From NCBI GenBank assembly GCA_033725935.1, contig MU867087.1, positions 248,001 to 312,000 of the forward strand: a stretch of 64,000 nucleotides of DNA, read 5' to 3'. A program made the position numbers and the translations under genes. This document shows, one piece after another, positions 54,473-64,000 of this stretch (its first letter is position 1; every line of letters begins with the position of its first letter). Source of the DNA: Cladorrhinum sp. PSN259. Its lineage: Eukaryota; Ascomycota; Sordariomycetes; Sordariales; Podosporaceae. The notes beneath the pieces are model-generated. The model saw only the letters and a program-made list of their open reading frames with translations. It had not been told where the DNA came from and did no database searches.

Positions 54473-56487
54473 TAAGAAATGTGATAATTAATGTCATAAG
54501 ACAATCAGTCTGGGTGTGCTGTCTCTCTGATTTATATCAGTCACACTATCATCAATATTTCCATTTGCAGCTGAATATGGTAGCATGTCTTTAGTTCCGA
54601 ATAGGCAACTTCGTAATAAGTTAAAGAATACTACTCGCTCCTTAATACGAAGCAGAATCTGCCGTCACTGCTAATTTTAGAGTCAGCAGAAGATCAGGCT
54701 ACACGTCTTTACGCTTGACCTAATATTATTAGCCACAGAATAATAGAAACCTTTATAAAAGAATTTGATACTTGGTAACGCACTTTAGGGGCAATTTCTA
54801 CTTTAAGCAAGGTCGATAGATCGAAGGGAATGCTCCTACATACCCGCATAATAACATTTGGGGTTTTCTTTGCGGAAAATAATATATATATATCTATAGA
54901 AAAAAAATAGAAAAAAATTTATTATCTCTTATGCAGCCTAAGAAAACCCGTGGGCCTAGCCGCAAACCTAAGACGGCAATCCTTATCTAATCGGAGCATT
55001 CTAACTTCCGTAGTTCTTTATCGGTCATATAAGGGGCGATCTATAGTAATGGCTTTGGCGAGAGGGGTTTCGGAGATCATTCACCCTTAAACTGCTTAGT
55101 ATTATCAGCACTAACAGAAGAAACAGCGTCGCGGTCCTAAAGGGATCTTCCCCTGCATCACTACCAACCGTAGTCAAGAGATAGCCTTGCAAGTCGTATT
55201 TAGCGGATAGCTGGCAACCAGCTTGCAAACAAGTTGCCGCCTAGGCTATAAACCAACCATTTAGCTAGCGGGAAAATCTCTGTCAGAACATCATCAACTG
55301 AATCAACTTCACATTTTGAAATCTTTTCTGCAACCTTGGGTTGCCGGGCCATTCGGCCAACCAACTGCGCCTCAGCCTTTGTTGCCATAACACACGTGAT
55401 GGCAGCCATCACTAGCGAAATCAGCAGAAGATCGTCCTTACGTGGGACCAGGAATCGACGAGGTAGGTCTAGGATAAAATCAATGCCTCTAGAGTATGCC
55501 GTCCAAAACCATAACGGCACCACGCGATCCTTGGTATACTGAATTGGTGATCAGTTCTCCTGAATCCGCTTCTATTAAAGAAGAGAACCTAAAAAGAAGC
55601 CGAAGATTCCGTCGTGTGAATCTGTTTTCAGTACGCGTTTCATACGCGTGATCAGACTGACATGAATTGTAATAATATATATATATGATTATTGTTTCTT
55701 ACCCCTATTATTAGTAATGAAGCTAAAATGAAACTATAAATAGATTTTTTATTTAAAACTTTTATATTAACTATTTTCTTTTATAAAAAAATATTAAACT
55801 TATATTCAGGGTTTAGATTAGTAGATTTGTAGTACTAAAAGTACTAATTAGCGGTATTAAAAGTACTAATGAGTGGTATTAAAAGTACTAATTGTGGTAT
55901 ACGTGAGAGCGTTATCGGGCATAATCGGAAGAAAAACATAAAACCCGAATAATTATTATACAATTATACACACTTTGTACATGGCTCGATTGATAAGGCA
56001 CGACTCGGTCGCAGGCGCCACGACGACGCCCACAACCAAGATACCTTCAACGATCGCCAGATGTGCTGATAAGGCCAGCTGCCAGGGCATTTGCCTGGGC
56101 GCACATAATCAAGAACCACTAGGCAACCTTCCACTTTAAATACAGTCTTTCCATCTATCTTCTTCCCTCAACAACAACCACACTTGAACCTCAGGGCAAG
56201 CAAGTCTCGAGAGACCCGTACCAGTAAGTCCTATGTTCGTGAGAGGGCTTGTCCCCGTGCCAGCTAACAGAACCCTGCCTTGCAGTCCGAACCCAGCGAG
56301 CGAAGAAGAACTTTCCCAATCCCATTTAAACTCTTTAATTAAAAAGGGAATTAAGGAAGCTAGAAAGTTAGCGGCCTAATTAATCGATATTATGTTAATT
56401 CGTATGTATAATTAAAAGCTTCCTTAAAGAGGGCCATCCCTACTGTCATTTGACAGCAAGGATAGATCCGGTAGTGATTAGAATAAC
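54473..56487. other. AT-rich spacer between the duplicated segments
   Basis: About 2 kb of AT-rich DNA with many TpA steps. A 107-codon minus-strand frame at 55200-55523 (YSRGIDFILDLPRRFLVPRK, then LLLISLVMAAITCVMA) looks like a membrane-protein relic. 55830-55899 holds a ~22-bp tandem repeat. 55900-56300 resembles LTR/leader sequence (CTTCCCTCAACAACAACC after a TTTAAATAC box), but no clear termini were found. An ATG-led string MQPKKTRGPSRKPKTAIL at 54932 stops after 19 codons. Confidence 0.4.
55830..55899. repeat. ~22-bp tandem repeat, about three copies
   Basis: Units of GGTATTAAAAGTACTAATGAGT (with variants) repeat three times; each contains the near-palindrome AGTACTAAAAGTACT or TTAAAAGTACTAA. 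Confidence 0.85.
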
Positions 56488-57235
56488 AATAAATTTGACC
56501 CTCATTCGATCAGAACGTCTAGCTGAACTTCAATGTTGCCGCCCAAGTGTGGGTATGGCTCCATCTGTGCCCAATCTGATAGCCATGAACACACATAGTG
56601 TCCTCTTTTTTTGTTCGATAATGCTCTTTTAGGCACCTTGTTACACCGACCGACCAATTCTCGTCAGACTGTGATGCTGCAACATGATCACATATCCTCC
56701 CGTATTAGAATTTGACATCTCCGGACGACAACATTAAAACCATCAATTCTTTGTTCGCACAGCACTTGCCTGCATCTTGCCTACATCTGTGGCTGGGGGC
56801 TGAAAGTTGAACACGAGCAAACAACCACAGTTCAGTCATGTTGTCATCCGTTTTGGGGATGTTGTCATTGGAAGAGAAAAAAGTCTTACCGCTTCAACAT
56901 GTGTGTGCTGGCAAAGTGGCTGCTTTTGACCCGAGGGCTGAACACTACGGAAGCCCGTTCAAACTCATAGCGGGTCTCAAAAAAGCCAATTCCGAAACTA
57001 TCAAGTAAACAACCATGCAATTCGGGACATGAAAACAGCCACGACAATTGTTTTGGGGAAACACAACTTTTCTTGCTCAGTGTTCTGGACCCAAGCCCTG
57101 ATTGAACTGTCGATATGTAAATATAAAAGACCAGACGAGTCCTCCTCGTTCCATCTCACTCACCTTCTTTTTACCATCACCACACAAATACCCAGTTATC
57201 TACCAAATCAACAATAATAATAACAAATACGAAAA

Positions 57236-57672
57236 ATGAAGCTCCTCGCCGCCATCCTAACCACCCTCCTTCCCGTCATCATGGCCAGCCCAGCCCCAGG
57301 CCCCGACGGTTCCGTTCCTGAGCGCCGCGCAGATAGCACCTGCAACCCCTACACGGACTGGGGCCACACGCAGGGCACCCACTCCTACTTTTGCGCCAAC
57401 CTCGCTCCGTGGCCTTCGAGCGACTACAACTGCGTCGAGTACAAGTCGGCCGATTACTGCTCCGGCAAGATCTACTGCGACAGCGCCAACGTGAACTCGT
57501 GCGGCGGCAGTGCCGTGTGCTACTATGGCATCTGCGTGCAAAAGGTTAATGCGAAGCAGTGCCAGCGGACTTGCACTTATGTAAGTTTTCATAAAATTTT
57601 ATTTTAATATTATTTTAGGAGTTTTTTCTGTGATATTTATGTCTAGTTTTGATGCTGACGTGGTGACAGTGA
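57236..57672 (+). CDS. Secreted ten-cysteine protein, copy B
   Basis: Exon 1 57236-57580, intron 57581-57669 (89 bp, donor GTAAGT, branch GATGCTGACG, acceptor GTGACAG), exon 2 57670-57672, the stop codon TGA alone; 115 aa. Signal peptide LLAAILTTLLPVIMAS, propeptide ending Glu-Arg-Arg (KEX2-type) and mature chain from ADSTCNPYTDWGHTQGTHSY. Ten cysteines align with copy A; the C-terminus VCYYGICVQKVNAKQCQRTC is the most conserved part, while the middle has a five-residue insertion. Stop codons differ between copies (TGA versus TAA), yet the intron position, directly before the stop, is identical. Role unknown, effector- or peptide-type. Confidence 0.8.
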
Positions 57673-57999
57673 TCGAGCCTACGCATGACTGCATAGCGTT
57701 CTGGAGGTTACACTTGATAGGGATTCCGGTCTGCCGTGTTGCAGGTACCCTGTTCAAGGGAAATGATCCGGTCGGCTTGTTGATATCTATTGGGTTTGGT
57801 TGGAAACATCAAAATATTGGTGATGACAGACTGAAAACCGCTGGTAGAGACTCAATGATGAATTGACATGGATAAATTTGACTTGTTTGAAATCATACAC
57901 GAAGGAGATCCTTTATTGTCAGAAAAGGCAATTCAAACCAATGTTACATGCTACTCCTTTGCATCGATGGCCCCACCTCCCGTAAACCTCTCCTACCAG

Positions 58000-58134
58000 T
58001 CAGACTTCGCTCCTGGAATCCAATTCCTCCATCCAGTCGGCTTTCATCTTCCTTGTTGTGTACTTGCCCTTGAAGGCTTCCTTCAGGGTCAAGGCTCTGT
58101 TCGGGTCGCCGGGGGGTGGAATGGGCTGCCCTCT
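58000..58134 (-). pseudogene. Minus-strand coding fragment, copy B
   Basis: An open 45-codon block preceded by a good acceptor (TTTCCTAG) reads RGQPIPPPGDPNRALTLKEA and continues FKGKYTTRKMKADWMEELDS to a TGA at 58000. It matches the copy A fragment at 53995-54205. A GTAAGT donor lies upstream (58241-58246) but the exon before it does not join in phase. Possibly a relic of a dipeptidyl-peptidase N-terminus; not certain. Confidence 0.4.
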
Positions 58135-58679
58135 CTAGGAAAGGAAAGTAAATAATAAACTTGCAGCTAGAGCAGCTAAAAATTTGCATCCGTTTTCTAA
58201 AATGGCTTGATAGTCGGTAGCGACGATAGCAGTTAAGATGACTTACATAGCAATGCAGGCGGCAAAGCTAGGGAGAGTCCAACGAGAGCGATATGTTTAC
58301 AGCGACATTATCCGATAATTGCCGTTCCAGTGCCCCGTGCTGTTCATATAGATGTTTGATTGGATAAATCAGAAGCACGTCCGCTCAGCAGTGCCAATTC
58401 TCCACCAGATGGGGAGCTAGTTTGTGTAACACTAGAATCAAAATTATGTCCTGGCTTGAAACTTGATATGGCAGGTTCATTTCTATTAAACTGTTATAGC
58501 TATCCCTGAGGCTTACAGGGTCGGAACCCATTCCTAACTCAATTGAAGTTACATGCACACAGCGTCTAAGAAAAGGGGCTAGCGCACTGGCTAGGTTGCA
58601 AGTCAACAAACATCCTCGGCAACAGAATAGGGGGAGAATCTTGGCCCCGGGCTGATGGGGCAACGGGGAGAAAAACCTT

Positions 58680-59541
58680 GTAAATAAAGACCATTAGAGC
58701 CCGCATTTAAAACCGCACTTGCATAATTCACCACAATTTCGTTTCTATAGTACCTCTAAGATCTCTACCTGCCCAATGGACTTAAGGGTGTTGAAGATCC
58801 AAGGGATTTATAGATTCATACCTTGGTGCCTGCGGGTGTTTGCTCATCTTGGTAAGAAGAAGAAACAGCAAGACAAATCCCGATATAAGCGGCGGAAGCA
58901 CGAGCAAACAAGAAAGCGGCTGGATTGCGCGTGCCGATCCGTGTGTAAAATCCAAAATCATTCCAATATTTTCCGCACTCTTCTCAAAAACGCGAGCAAA
59001 AAAAAACCCCCTTCCTTTACGCCTTACTTACCTAAGTACGCCTCTATTACCTTGGTTATTGGCTTAATAAGCCGGCTAAGTGTGGACTTCGGTAAATTGC
59101 TATCGTAATATCTTTTACTTTCTTCTTTCCAGAATCTTTGGTATTACTTTTCTTAGATGACTTCCCCCGGCTTGGGACTCACCTTTAAAGCTAATATCAG
59201 CCCTAGTCTCTTCAGGCTCTATACGTATAGGGGCGTCTGAGCTCGGGATCCTCATTTGATAATACCACGACGACCTCCTTCTTACGGCGGTGCGGTCGCA
59301 TTTGGCTGCCAGTCAGCACTTACAAGGGTAGGAAAAACAAAACAAAAAATACTAACCCTCTTGCGTGCCTGTGGGTTAGGTCTGGGTTTGGATGCCTAAT
59401 TATCCAAACCTGAAATACATGTTGATAAATTTCTAAAATGAAAAGAACCCGACAAAAAGGCTCCATTTTAAAAAGGTTATAGACGAGGTAGACGCCATCG
59501 TTAAAAAACTTTTTCCAATCCCCTGGCTCTCTAGCTATCAA
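58680..59541. other. Intergenic, RIP-like relic
   Basis: No intact gene. On the minus strand 59290-59100 shows broken coding-like text (RPHRRKKEVVVVLSNEDPEL, later ISFKGESQAGGSHLRK) with stops, as expected from a RIP-mutated element. Confidence 0.35.
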
Positions 59542-60431
59542 TCACTTGGAGTTCCCTGTCAGCTCGCCTGGCTTGCCGCCACCAGTGCGCGAGACATTCT
59601 CCGCCCCGAGCGCAAATGCAATGTGGGTAAACATATTGCCCTGAGAATCCACATCGACCCCGGCATAGTTGAACACATTGCCAGCCGGCATGATGATCTT
59701 GTTGCGTATGCTGTCGAACGTTTCACCGGACTTGGCTTCGATTGCCACCTTGAGCCCCTCCGACATTTTATCCAGCGCTGTGTGATGATGATTTTGAATC
59801 AGTATCGGCTTCTCATCAACTTTGCGATAGGGCTCGACCATCCTTTCACGTACCCGCGATCAAGTTCTTGAGTGACTCCATCATATCATAGACGGATCCG
59901 CCCTGTGTGGCGATTGCCTTGAAAACCTCGTAGGCGGTGCTCGTGTCGTTCTCGCTGCGCATGTACGCCGCGTATTCGCCATCCGGCCTGGTTCCGCTCT
60001 TGAACACGACCTCGCCGTCCTTGATCTCGGGCAGCTTGGTACCGTTGGGTTCCTTGACGATATCAATCACGCCTCCCTTTCCAGCGGTGACGATGAGGCC
60101 GAAGCGGCACGCCACATCAACGTACGTCGTGGTCGTAGTGTCCTTGAAGAGCTCCGTCTTGGTGTACTTGAACGAGATTAATCAGAAAAAATGGAGGTTT
60201 TCAACAAAAAAAAAAAAGGACAGGAAACTTGTGTTTCATACCGCATATTCAATCTTGATCTGACTGACGATCCTGACGAACGCCCTCCTGACGGCGTCCT
60301 TCTCGAATACCTTGGGATTCCTCTGAAGGTCCGAATCCCAGGTCACGGTCGTCTTGGAAAATCCTAGAGCCATGTTGCAGTTAGTAACCCGGATGTCAAT
60401 TTGTTTTATTTTTTATTTTTATTTTTATTTT

Positions 60432-60463
<32 letters not shown>

Positions 60464-60580
60464 GTTTTTGTTTAATGATTTTGGCGCACAAAAAAAAAAA
60501 AAAAAAAAACAATTTTGTTTGAATATTTAAAAAATTACAAAAAACAAAAACCACATTAAAAAAAAAAAAANNNNNNNNNN

Positions 60581-60626
<46 letters not shown>

Positions 60627-60639
60627 CCCCCCCCCCCCG

Positions 60640-60679
<40 letters not shown>

Positions 60680-62189
60680 GCTGGTAGCGGTTGGCTCCCG
60701 AGGAAGAAGAAGATGACATACCTGTGGTCTTGATCTTGTCATCCATTGTCAGATGCCACTTGCCAGTGTTCAACTCAAATTCCTGCTTGCGTTCGTAACT
60801 CGGTGGTGCCCCGCCGCTCAAGCCCTGGGTATCATTGAACCAGCTGTTCTTGAAGATATCCCCCTGCTCGGGCAGGACTTTGTCGGGGTCGATGAAGTAC
60901 GTGTCGGCCGAAAGCTTGGCTAGGAACTTGTCGAAGATGAGGTCGCGAGCGATGCCCATCAGCCCGTCATGCTCCTTGGTTTTTGTCAGGTCGAAGAGGG
61001 ACTGTGAGAGCTTGCCCGAGTTGGCATTTTGAGCCAGATCGATCCTGCTAGGTGAGCGGACCGGATCGGGGTCGTTCGGTTCACGCCAAGTGAGGATGCA
61101 GAAGTTGAGCGTGCCGTTGGAGTAGGGGGAGTCCGCGCGCGGCTTTCCGTCGGCGTAGACGTAACCCGGTGTGGTGGTGACCTGGTAGCCCTTGGGGATG
61201 AGGTACTTTGGCGTCGTGTCGATGTTGAGATTCGGGTCGATGGAACGAAGATCGGGCACCTTTTGCGCAAGACCATAGCCGAGGACATATGGGTGGTCTG
61301 CCGTTTGGGTTCCGGGAACGACGGCGCGTTGGAGGCTTTGTGGTCTTGTCAGTGTGTCCTATCTTTCGATTCATCCTTATTTAAAAAATTTGGGCGGTTG
61401 CAGAAGACATACTCGGTAAAATAGGCATTCACGCTCTTCATGAAGGACGTGGTGTTCTCCCGGTACTTACCATTCTCATCGCGAACCTCGAACGTGTTTG
61501 TCAGCAAGGCATCCTCGAAGATGCAAAAGATGGCCGACACGGTGAAGTGCGAGCTGTCAACCGCTTCCAAGGCCTTTTGTGTTTCGGGGTGTGCAATATT
61601 GGGCTTGGTGTTGTCCTTCACGGGGTCCAGAAGCTCTGATATTTTGGTCAGCAAGCAAGTAGGATTGTTCATCCATCAACGGGTGAAGTGACTTGCCTTT
61701 GTTGAGATCCCCAAACCTCTTTTCAGAGAGCTTGACGATCCACGACATGGTCCATCCGTTGATCGTTGTCGACACCACCTCAGCCTCGGGCCCGACGCCA
61801 ACCCACTCCTTGAAGAGACTGTCGTCATTGCCGGCCTTCTCGAACTGGAATGTGATGCGTGCCGTGTTAGGCTCCGTCACACCCTTGAAGCTGATGATTG
61901 GACACTTGATATGGCCAAAAACACCAGTTTGGGCATCGAAGCCACGCGACTTGTCCTTCTTGGTGTAGATGCCGAGGATGCGCATGTCATGGTTGATCAA
62001 ATACTTGGACGGCGGCGTCGTGATGCCACCGCTAAGCGTGACACCAGGCGGCGGCGGGAGACTCTTGTCAGTGCGTATGGGTTTGTTATACAGAAGCTGG
62101 AACTGCCGATTGATGGACTCTTCCGAGATGGATATGAGGATGTCGTGTTCGGCGAGAGACCCGGAAGTCGCACCGAGAACGTTGGCCAT
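59542..62189 (-). CDS. Unrecognised 666-aa protein, six exons
   Basis: My join on the minus strand: 62189-61697, 61635-61413, 61335-60722, 60363-60242, 60166-59854, 59777-59542; phases 1,2,1,0,1 all close and give 666 aa. The first intron (61696-61636) has a GC donor (GCAAGT); the third holds an assembly gap. The protein begins MANVLGATSGSLAEHDILIS and has no signal peptide or membrane span. Recognisable stretches: ISEESINRQFQLLYNKPI, ARITFQFEKAGNDDSLFKEW, INGWTMSWIVKLSEKRFGDL, ADHPYVLGYGLAQKVP, NGTLNFCILTWREPNDPDPV, FSKTTVTWDSDLQRNPKVF, GEYAAYMRSENDTSTAYEVF and an end TFDSIRNKIIMPAGNVFNYA. Repeated alternating beta patterns suggest a large beta-rich cytosolic protein, perhaps lipid-binding. 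I cannot name the family. Start at 62189 is preferred to 62288 because a TATA-like TATATTT lies near 62290. Confidence 0.75.
60419..60690. other. Assembly gap with homopolymer flanks, inside intron 3
   Basis: Ten N at 60571-60580 are flanked by runs of A, G and C far longer than elsewhere (about 85 C after the gap). This looks like gap-end sequencing or assembly noise. It lies between splice sites at 60721 and 60364, so the coding sequence is not affected, but the intron's true length is unknown. Confidence 0.9.
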
Positions 62190-63223
62190 TGTATCCGGCT
62201 GGATGTTGATATCAAGACTGAGACGGTGTGGTCTGTCGTTTTTCTCTGATGCTTTTTTCACTTTCTCCAGGCAGATCCTTCTGCTCAAATATACTCGTAT
62301 TTTTCATTGCAATTCGAGGGTCCCAGCAACAGCCCTTTTCCATTAGCCGAGAGATGTGCATCATGTCTTTCGCGATGCATTAGATGGATACGCACCGACC
62401 AACGGGCTGGGCGGGTGTTTGGTCGCTGAGACATAGGCAAAGTTGTTATGACTGAATCTAGACCGTTGCGCCAAGACAAGTCCTTCCGAGATGAGAAAAG
62501 TGCTGATGTATCAACCCAGCTGAGGGTTATGCTCCAGCCAATGGTTCTGTTCATTGTTTCAGCGGCAAGTAATCCGAGTTCTATATGTAGACTCAATATA
62601 ACCTCCTTGATGCGTAGAGAGGCATCACGTAAGCTGTGGTCGATATGACCAAGCTACCGCTGATGCACGTCAAGACTAATCGAGCATTGTGATCGGCATC
62701 CTGGTGACTTTGAACCAAAAAAACGACTCCCCGAGTAGCATCACTGAGATCCGTTGGTCTCCATTTGAATGCGCTGCGCTTCCTGCGCCTCTTCTGAAGA
62801 GGCAACTGCCTCACCTTCTCAGCCAGCCTCTTTCCAACTCACGAAATTGAGATGGTGGTCAGATGCGGGGTGAACATGGCCCGGCGACCAAATCGCTCCC
62901 CCTGATACAACCTGACCGTAGATGTCTTGATAGTGAAGCGCTTGCTAAAGTGGTCCCGAGGTGGGACCGCGCAGATGCCGAAGATGGGTGTCAATGACGG
63001 CAGATAGATCTCAGTGACAGTGCGTGGAAGAGACTCGATGAGCATCAAGACAGAGCCACACCGCACTTTGCCTTGTCATTATTGTCGCCCGGCGGCATGC
63101 CAGTGTAATTTCTTCATCACTTACATCTTGACTTGGCTACAAATATCCTCGTCAACTCTCAACATCAAGTCTTGGTCAACCAACTCAACCAACTCAACCA
63201 GCTCCACTCATCCCTGAACTAAC
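62190..63223. promoter_or_regulatory. Divergent intergenic region with a possible gene relic
   Basis: 1.03 kb between two divergent unrecognised genes. A 75-codon minus-strand frame at 62839-63066 (PRTVTEIYLPSLTPIFGICA, then FSKRFTIKTSTVRLYQGERF) looks coding but is short; it may be a relic. The leader before 63224 has a CAACTCAAC repeat at about 63177-63200 and a TATA-like ACAAATATCC near 63136. Confidence 0.45.
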
Positions 63224-64000
63224 ATGGTCGGCAGAAACGACTTGACAGCTCCCATCACCATTCCGACCAAGGTCCCCAGCCCCCGTCCCCCGAGCGATGG
63301 CCCGCAGTACGAGAACCCCGCATCAGAAAACTCGACAATCGAGTTGAGGGTCTGCTCCGAGTTCACCGAGTACTCGGCCGAAGTGGACTACTTCAACAGC
63401 GGCGGCAAGCTCCAGACCCTCCAAGACTTCAATGGGGAACCTGTGATCTTCGCAGTTGGTGAGAACAAGAAACTTAACTGCCTGGTTCACGAAGCCGGTA
63501 AGGCCCGCGGCTGGTCCCTCAGCAGTATTTCCCCCTCAGAGGATCCCGTCGTGGCCTTTGACGTCGTCAAGGTCGCACAGCCCCTCGACGATCGCAAGCC
63601 GGGGTTCCTCGTTGTCGCCGCCGTCGAAAACAGGCAAGGATTTTCCACAGTATATCATACATATGTGGTCCCTGGCGCCGACAAAACATTTGATTTCGCC
63701 GGCATCCGGTGGAAGTCCTTCCCCGATCCGAAGGGGAAAAAGTCCATCAGCACGCTTCTAGTGGGTGTCAACACCAACAGGAAGGCCGGCCAGAGTCCAT
63801 ACCTGGTCACTGCTGGTTCAAAGCAGCAGGGAACCAAAGCTGCCACGTTTTACGTTATTGACCTTACACCTAACCTCCCTAACCCGTGGATTCCATTCGC
63901 CCTTGACACGCAAGAAGACGCTCTCCGAGATATCCAGCCGGCTTCTGTGGGCACCCCTTCGGTATCGGGGGAGTCGACGGACCGTGAGGATGGCCTGTTT
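63224..64000 (+). CDS. Unrecognised protein, 3' end outside window
   Basis: Open from an ATG at 63224 (context AACATGG) to the last base, 259 codons, no stop and no obvious intron. It begins MVGRNDLTAPITIPTKVPSP, has no signal peptide, and then shows repeated strand-like blocks of similar length: STIELRVCSEFTEYSAEVDY, GEPVIFAVGENKKLNCLVHE, FLVVAAVENRQGFSTVYHTY, KSISTLLVGVNTNRKAGQSP, ATFYVIDLTPNLPNPWIPFA. This rhythm suggests a beta-propeller. It faces the 666-aa gene head-to-head. I do not recognise the family. Confidence 0.75.
   Translation, partial: MVGRNDLTAPITIPTKVPSPRPPSDGPQYENPASENSTIELRVCSEFTEYSAEVDYFNSGGKLQTLQDFNGEPVIFAVGENKKLNCLVHEAGKARGWSLSSISPSEDPVVAFDVVKVAQPLDDRKPGFLVVAAVENRQGFSTVYHTYVVPGADKTFDFAGIRWKSFPDPKGKKSISTLLVGVNTNRKAGQSPYLVTAGSKQQGTKAATFYVIDLTPNLPNPWIPFALDTQEDALRDIQPASVGTPSVSGESTDREDGLF

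Larger units (their letters stand above)
56488..58679. repeat. Segmental duplication, copy B (about 2.2 kb)
   Basis: Counterpart of 52454-54472, in the same orientation. Opens with AATAAATTTGACCCTCATTC, carries a single promoter module (56940-57132, TATA-like ATATAAAAG at 57121), the secreted-protein gene, the minus-strand fragment and the distal block ending near 58679. Confidence 0.8.

Noticed and set aside
58719..59108. 129-codon plus-strand frame
   Set aside because: Runs antisense to RIP-like relic text, has a Lys-rich low-complexity composition and no start or splice support.
60396..60720. Gly-rich protein tail read through the homopolymer region
   Set aside because: It comes from an assembly gap with C/G runs inside an intron; splice sites at 60721 and 60364 bypass it.

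Overview
The window is nuclear DNA of a filamentous ascomycete (Pezizomycotina, probably Sordariomycetes-like). Evidence: single genes with short spliceosomal introns (about 50-90 bp, GTAAGT-type donors, CTAAC/CTGAC branch sites, YAG acceptors), no operons, fungus-restricted families (HET domain, NACHT STAND receptor, ENA-type sodium ATPase, DUF1996, LysM effector), and AT-rich intergenic islands carrying decayed LTR-retroelement pieces whose copies differ by transitions, as expected after repeat-induced point mutation (RIP). No tRNA, rRNA, CRISPR or bacterial-type element was seen.

Layout. 1-9.2 kb: the 3' part of a NACHT receptor gene, a glycine-rich domain (GRDP/DUF1399-type) gene, then a repeat-rich stretch with a 489-bp LTR and a LysM effector gene that breaks off in its second LysM. 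10-19 kb: a HET gene, a cryptic two-exon Thr/Cys-rich secreted protein, a frameshifted C2H2 zinc-finger relic, a small two-exon gene and a 458-aa coiled-coil protein. 19-21 kb: two abutting LTR fragments. 21-32 kb: a five-exon ENA P-type ATPase, an eight-cysteine secreted protein, a DUF1996 secreted protein, a second HET gene divergent from a multi-span membrane protein. 32.4-39.6 kb: a six-exon, 2311-residue protein joining a UPF1/ZNFX1-like SF1 helicase, a Cys/His NF-X1-like segment, a coiled coil and three CbbX/SpoVK-type AAA modules. 39.7-52 kb: an F-box protein, a small Ser-rich protein, a GH43 exo-galactanase-like enzyme, an FAD monooxygenase, an unknown 238-aa protein, a HET-ankyrin protein, a 69-aa Cys-rich protein and an HD-domain cyanamide-hydratase-like protein. 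52.4-58.7 kb: a segmental duplication of about 2 kb whose copies each carry a ten-cysteine, signal-peptide plus KEX2-site secreted protein; in both, an intron lies exactly before the stop codon. 59.5-64 kb: an unrecognised six-exon 666-aa gene divergent from another unrecognised gene that runs off the window.

The content is typical of an accessory, fast-evolving fungal region: four non-self-recognition type genes (one NACHT, three HET), several small cysteine-rich secreted proteins, pseudogenes and RIP-affected repeats, interleaved with conserved genes (ENA, the helicase-AAA protein, GH43, F-box). I see no evidence for one linked pathway. The best candidates for something new are the duplicated secreted-protein pair, the divergent 666-aa / end-of-window gene pair, and the helicase plus triple-AAA protein. 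Exon joins were worked out by hand from splice signals and reading phase; transcript data would settle them.
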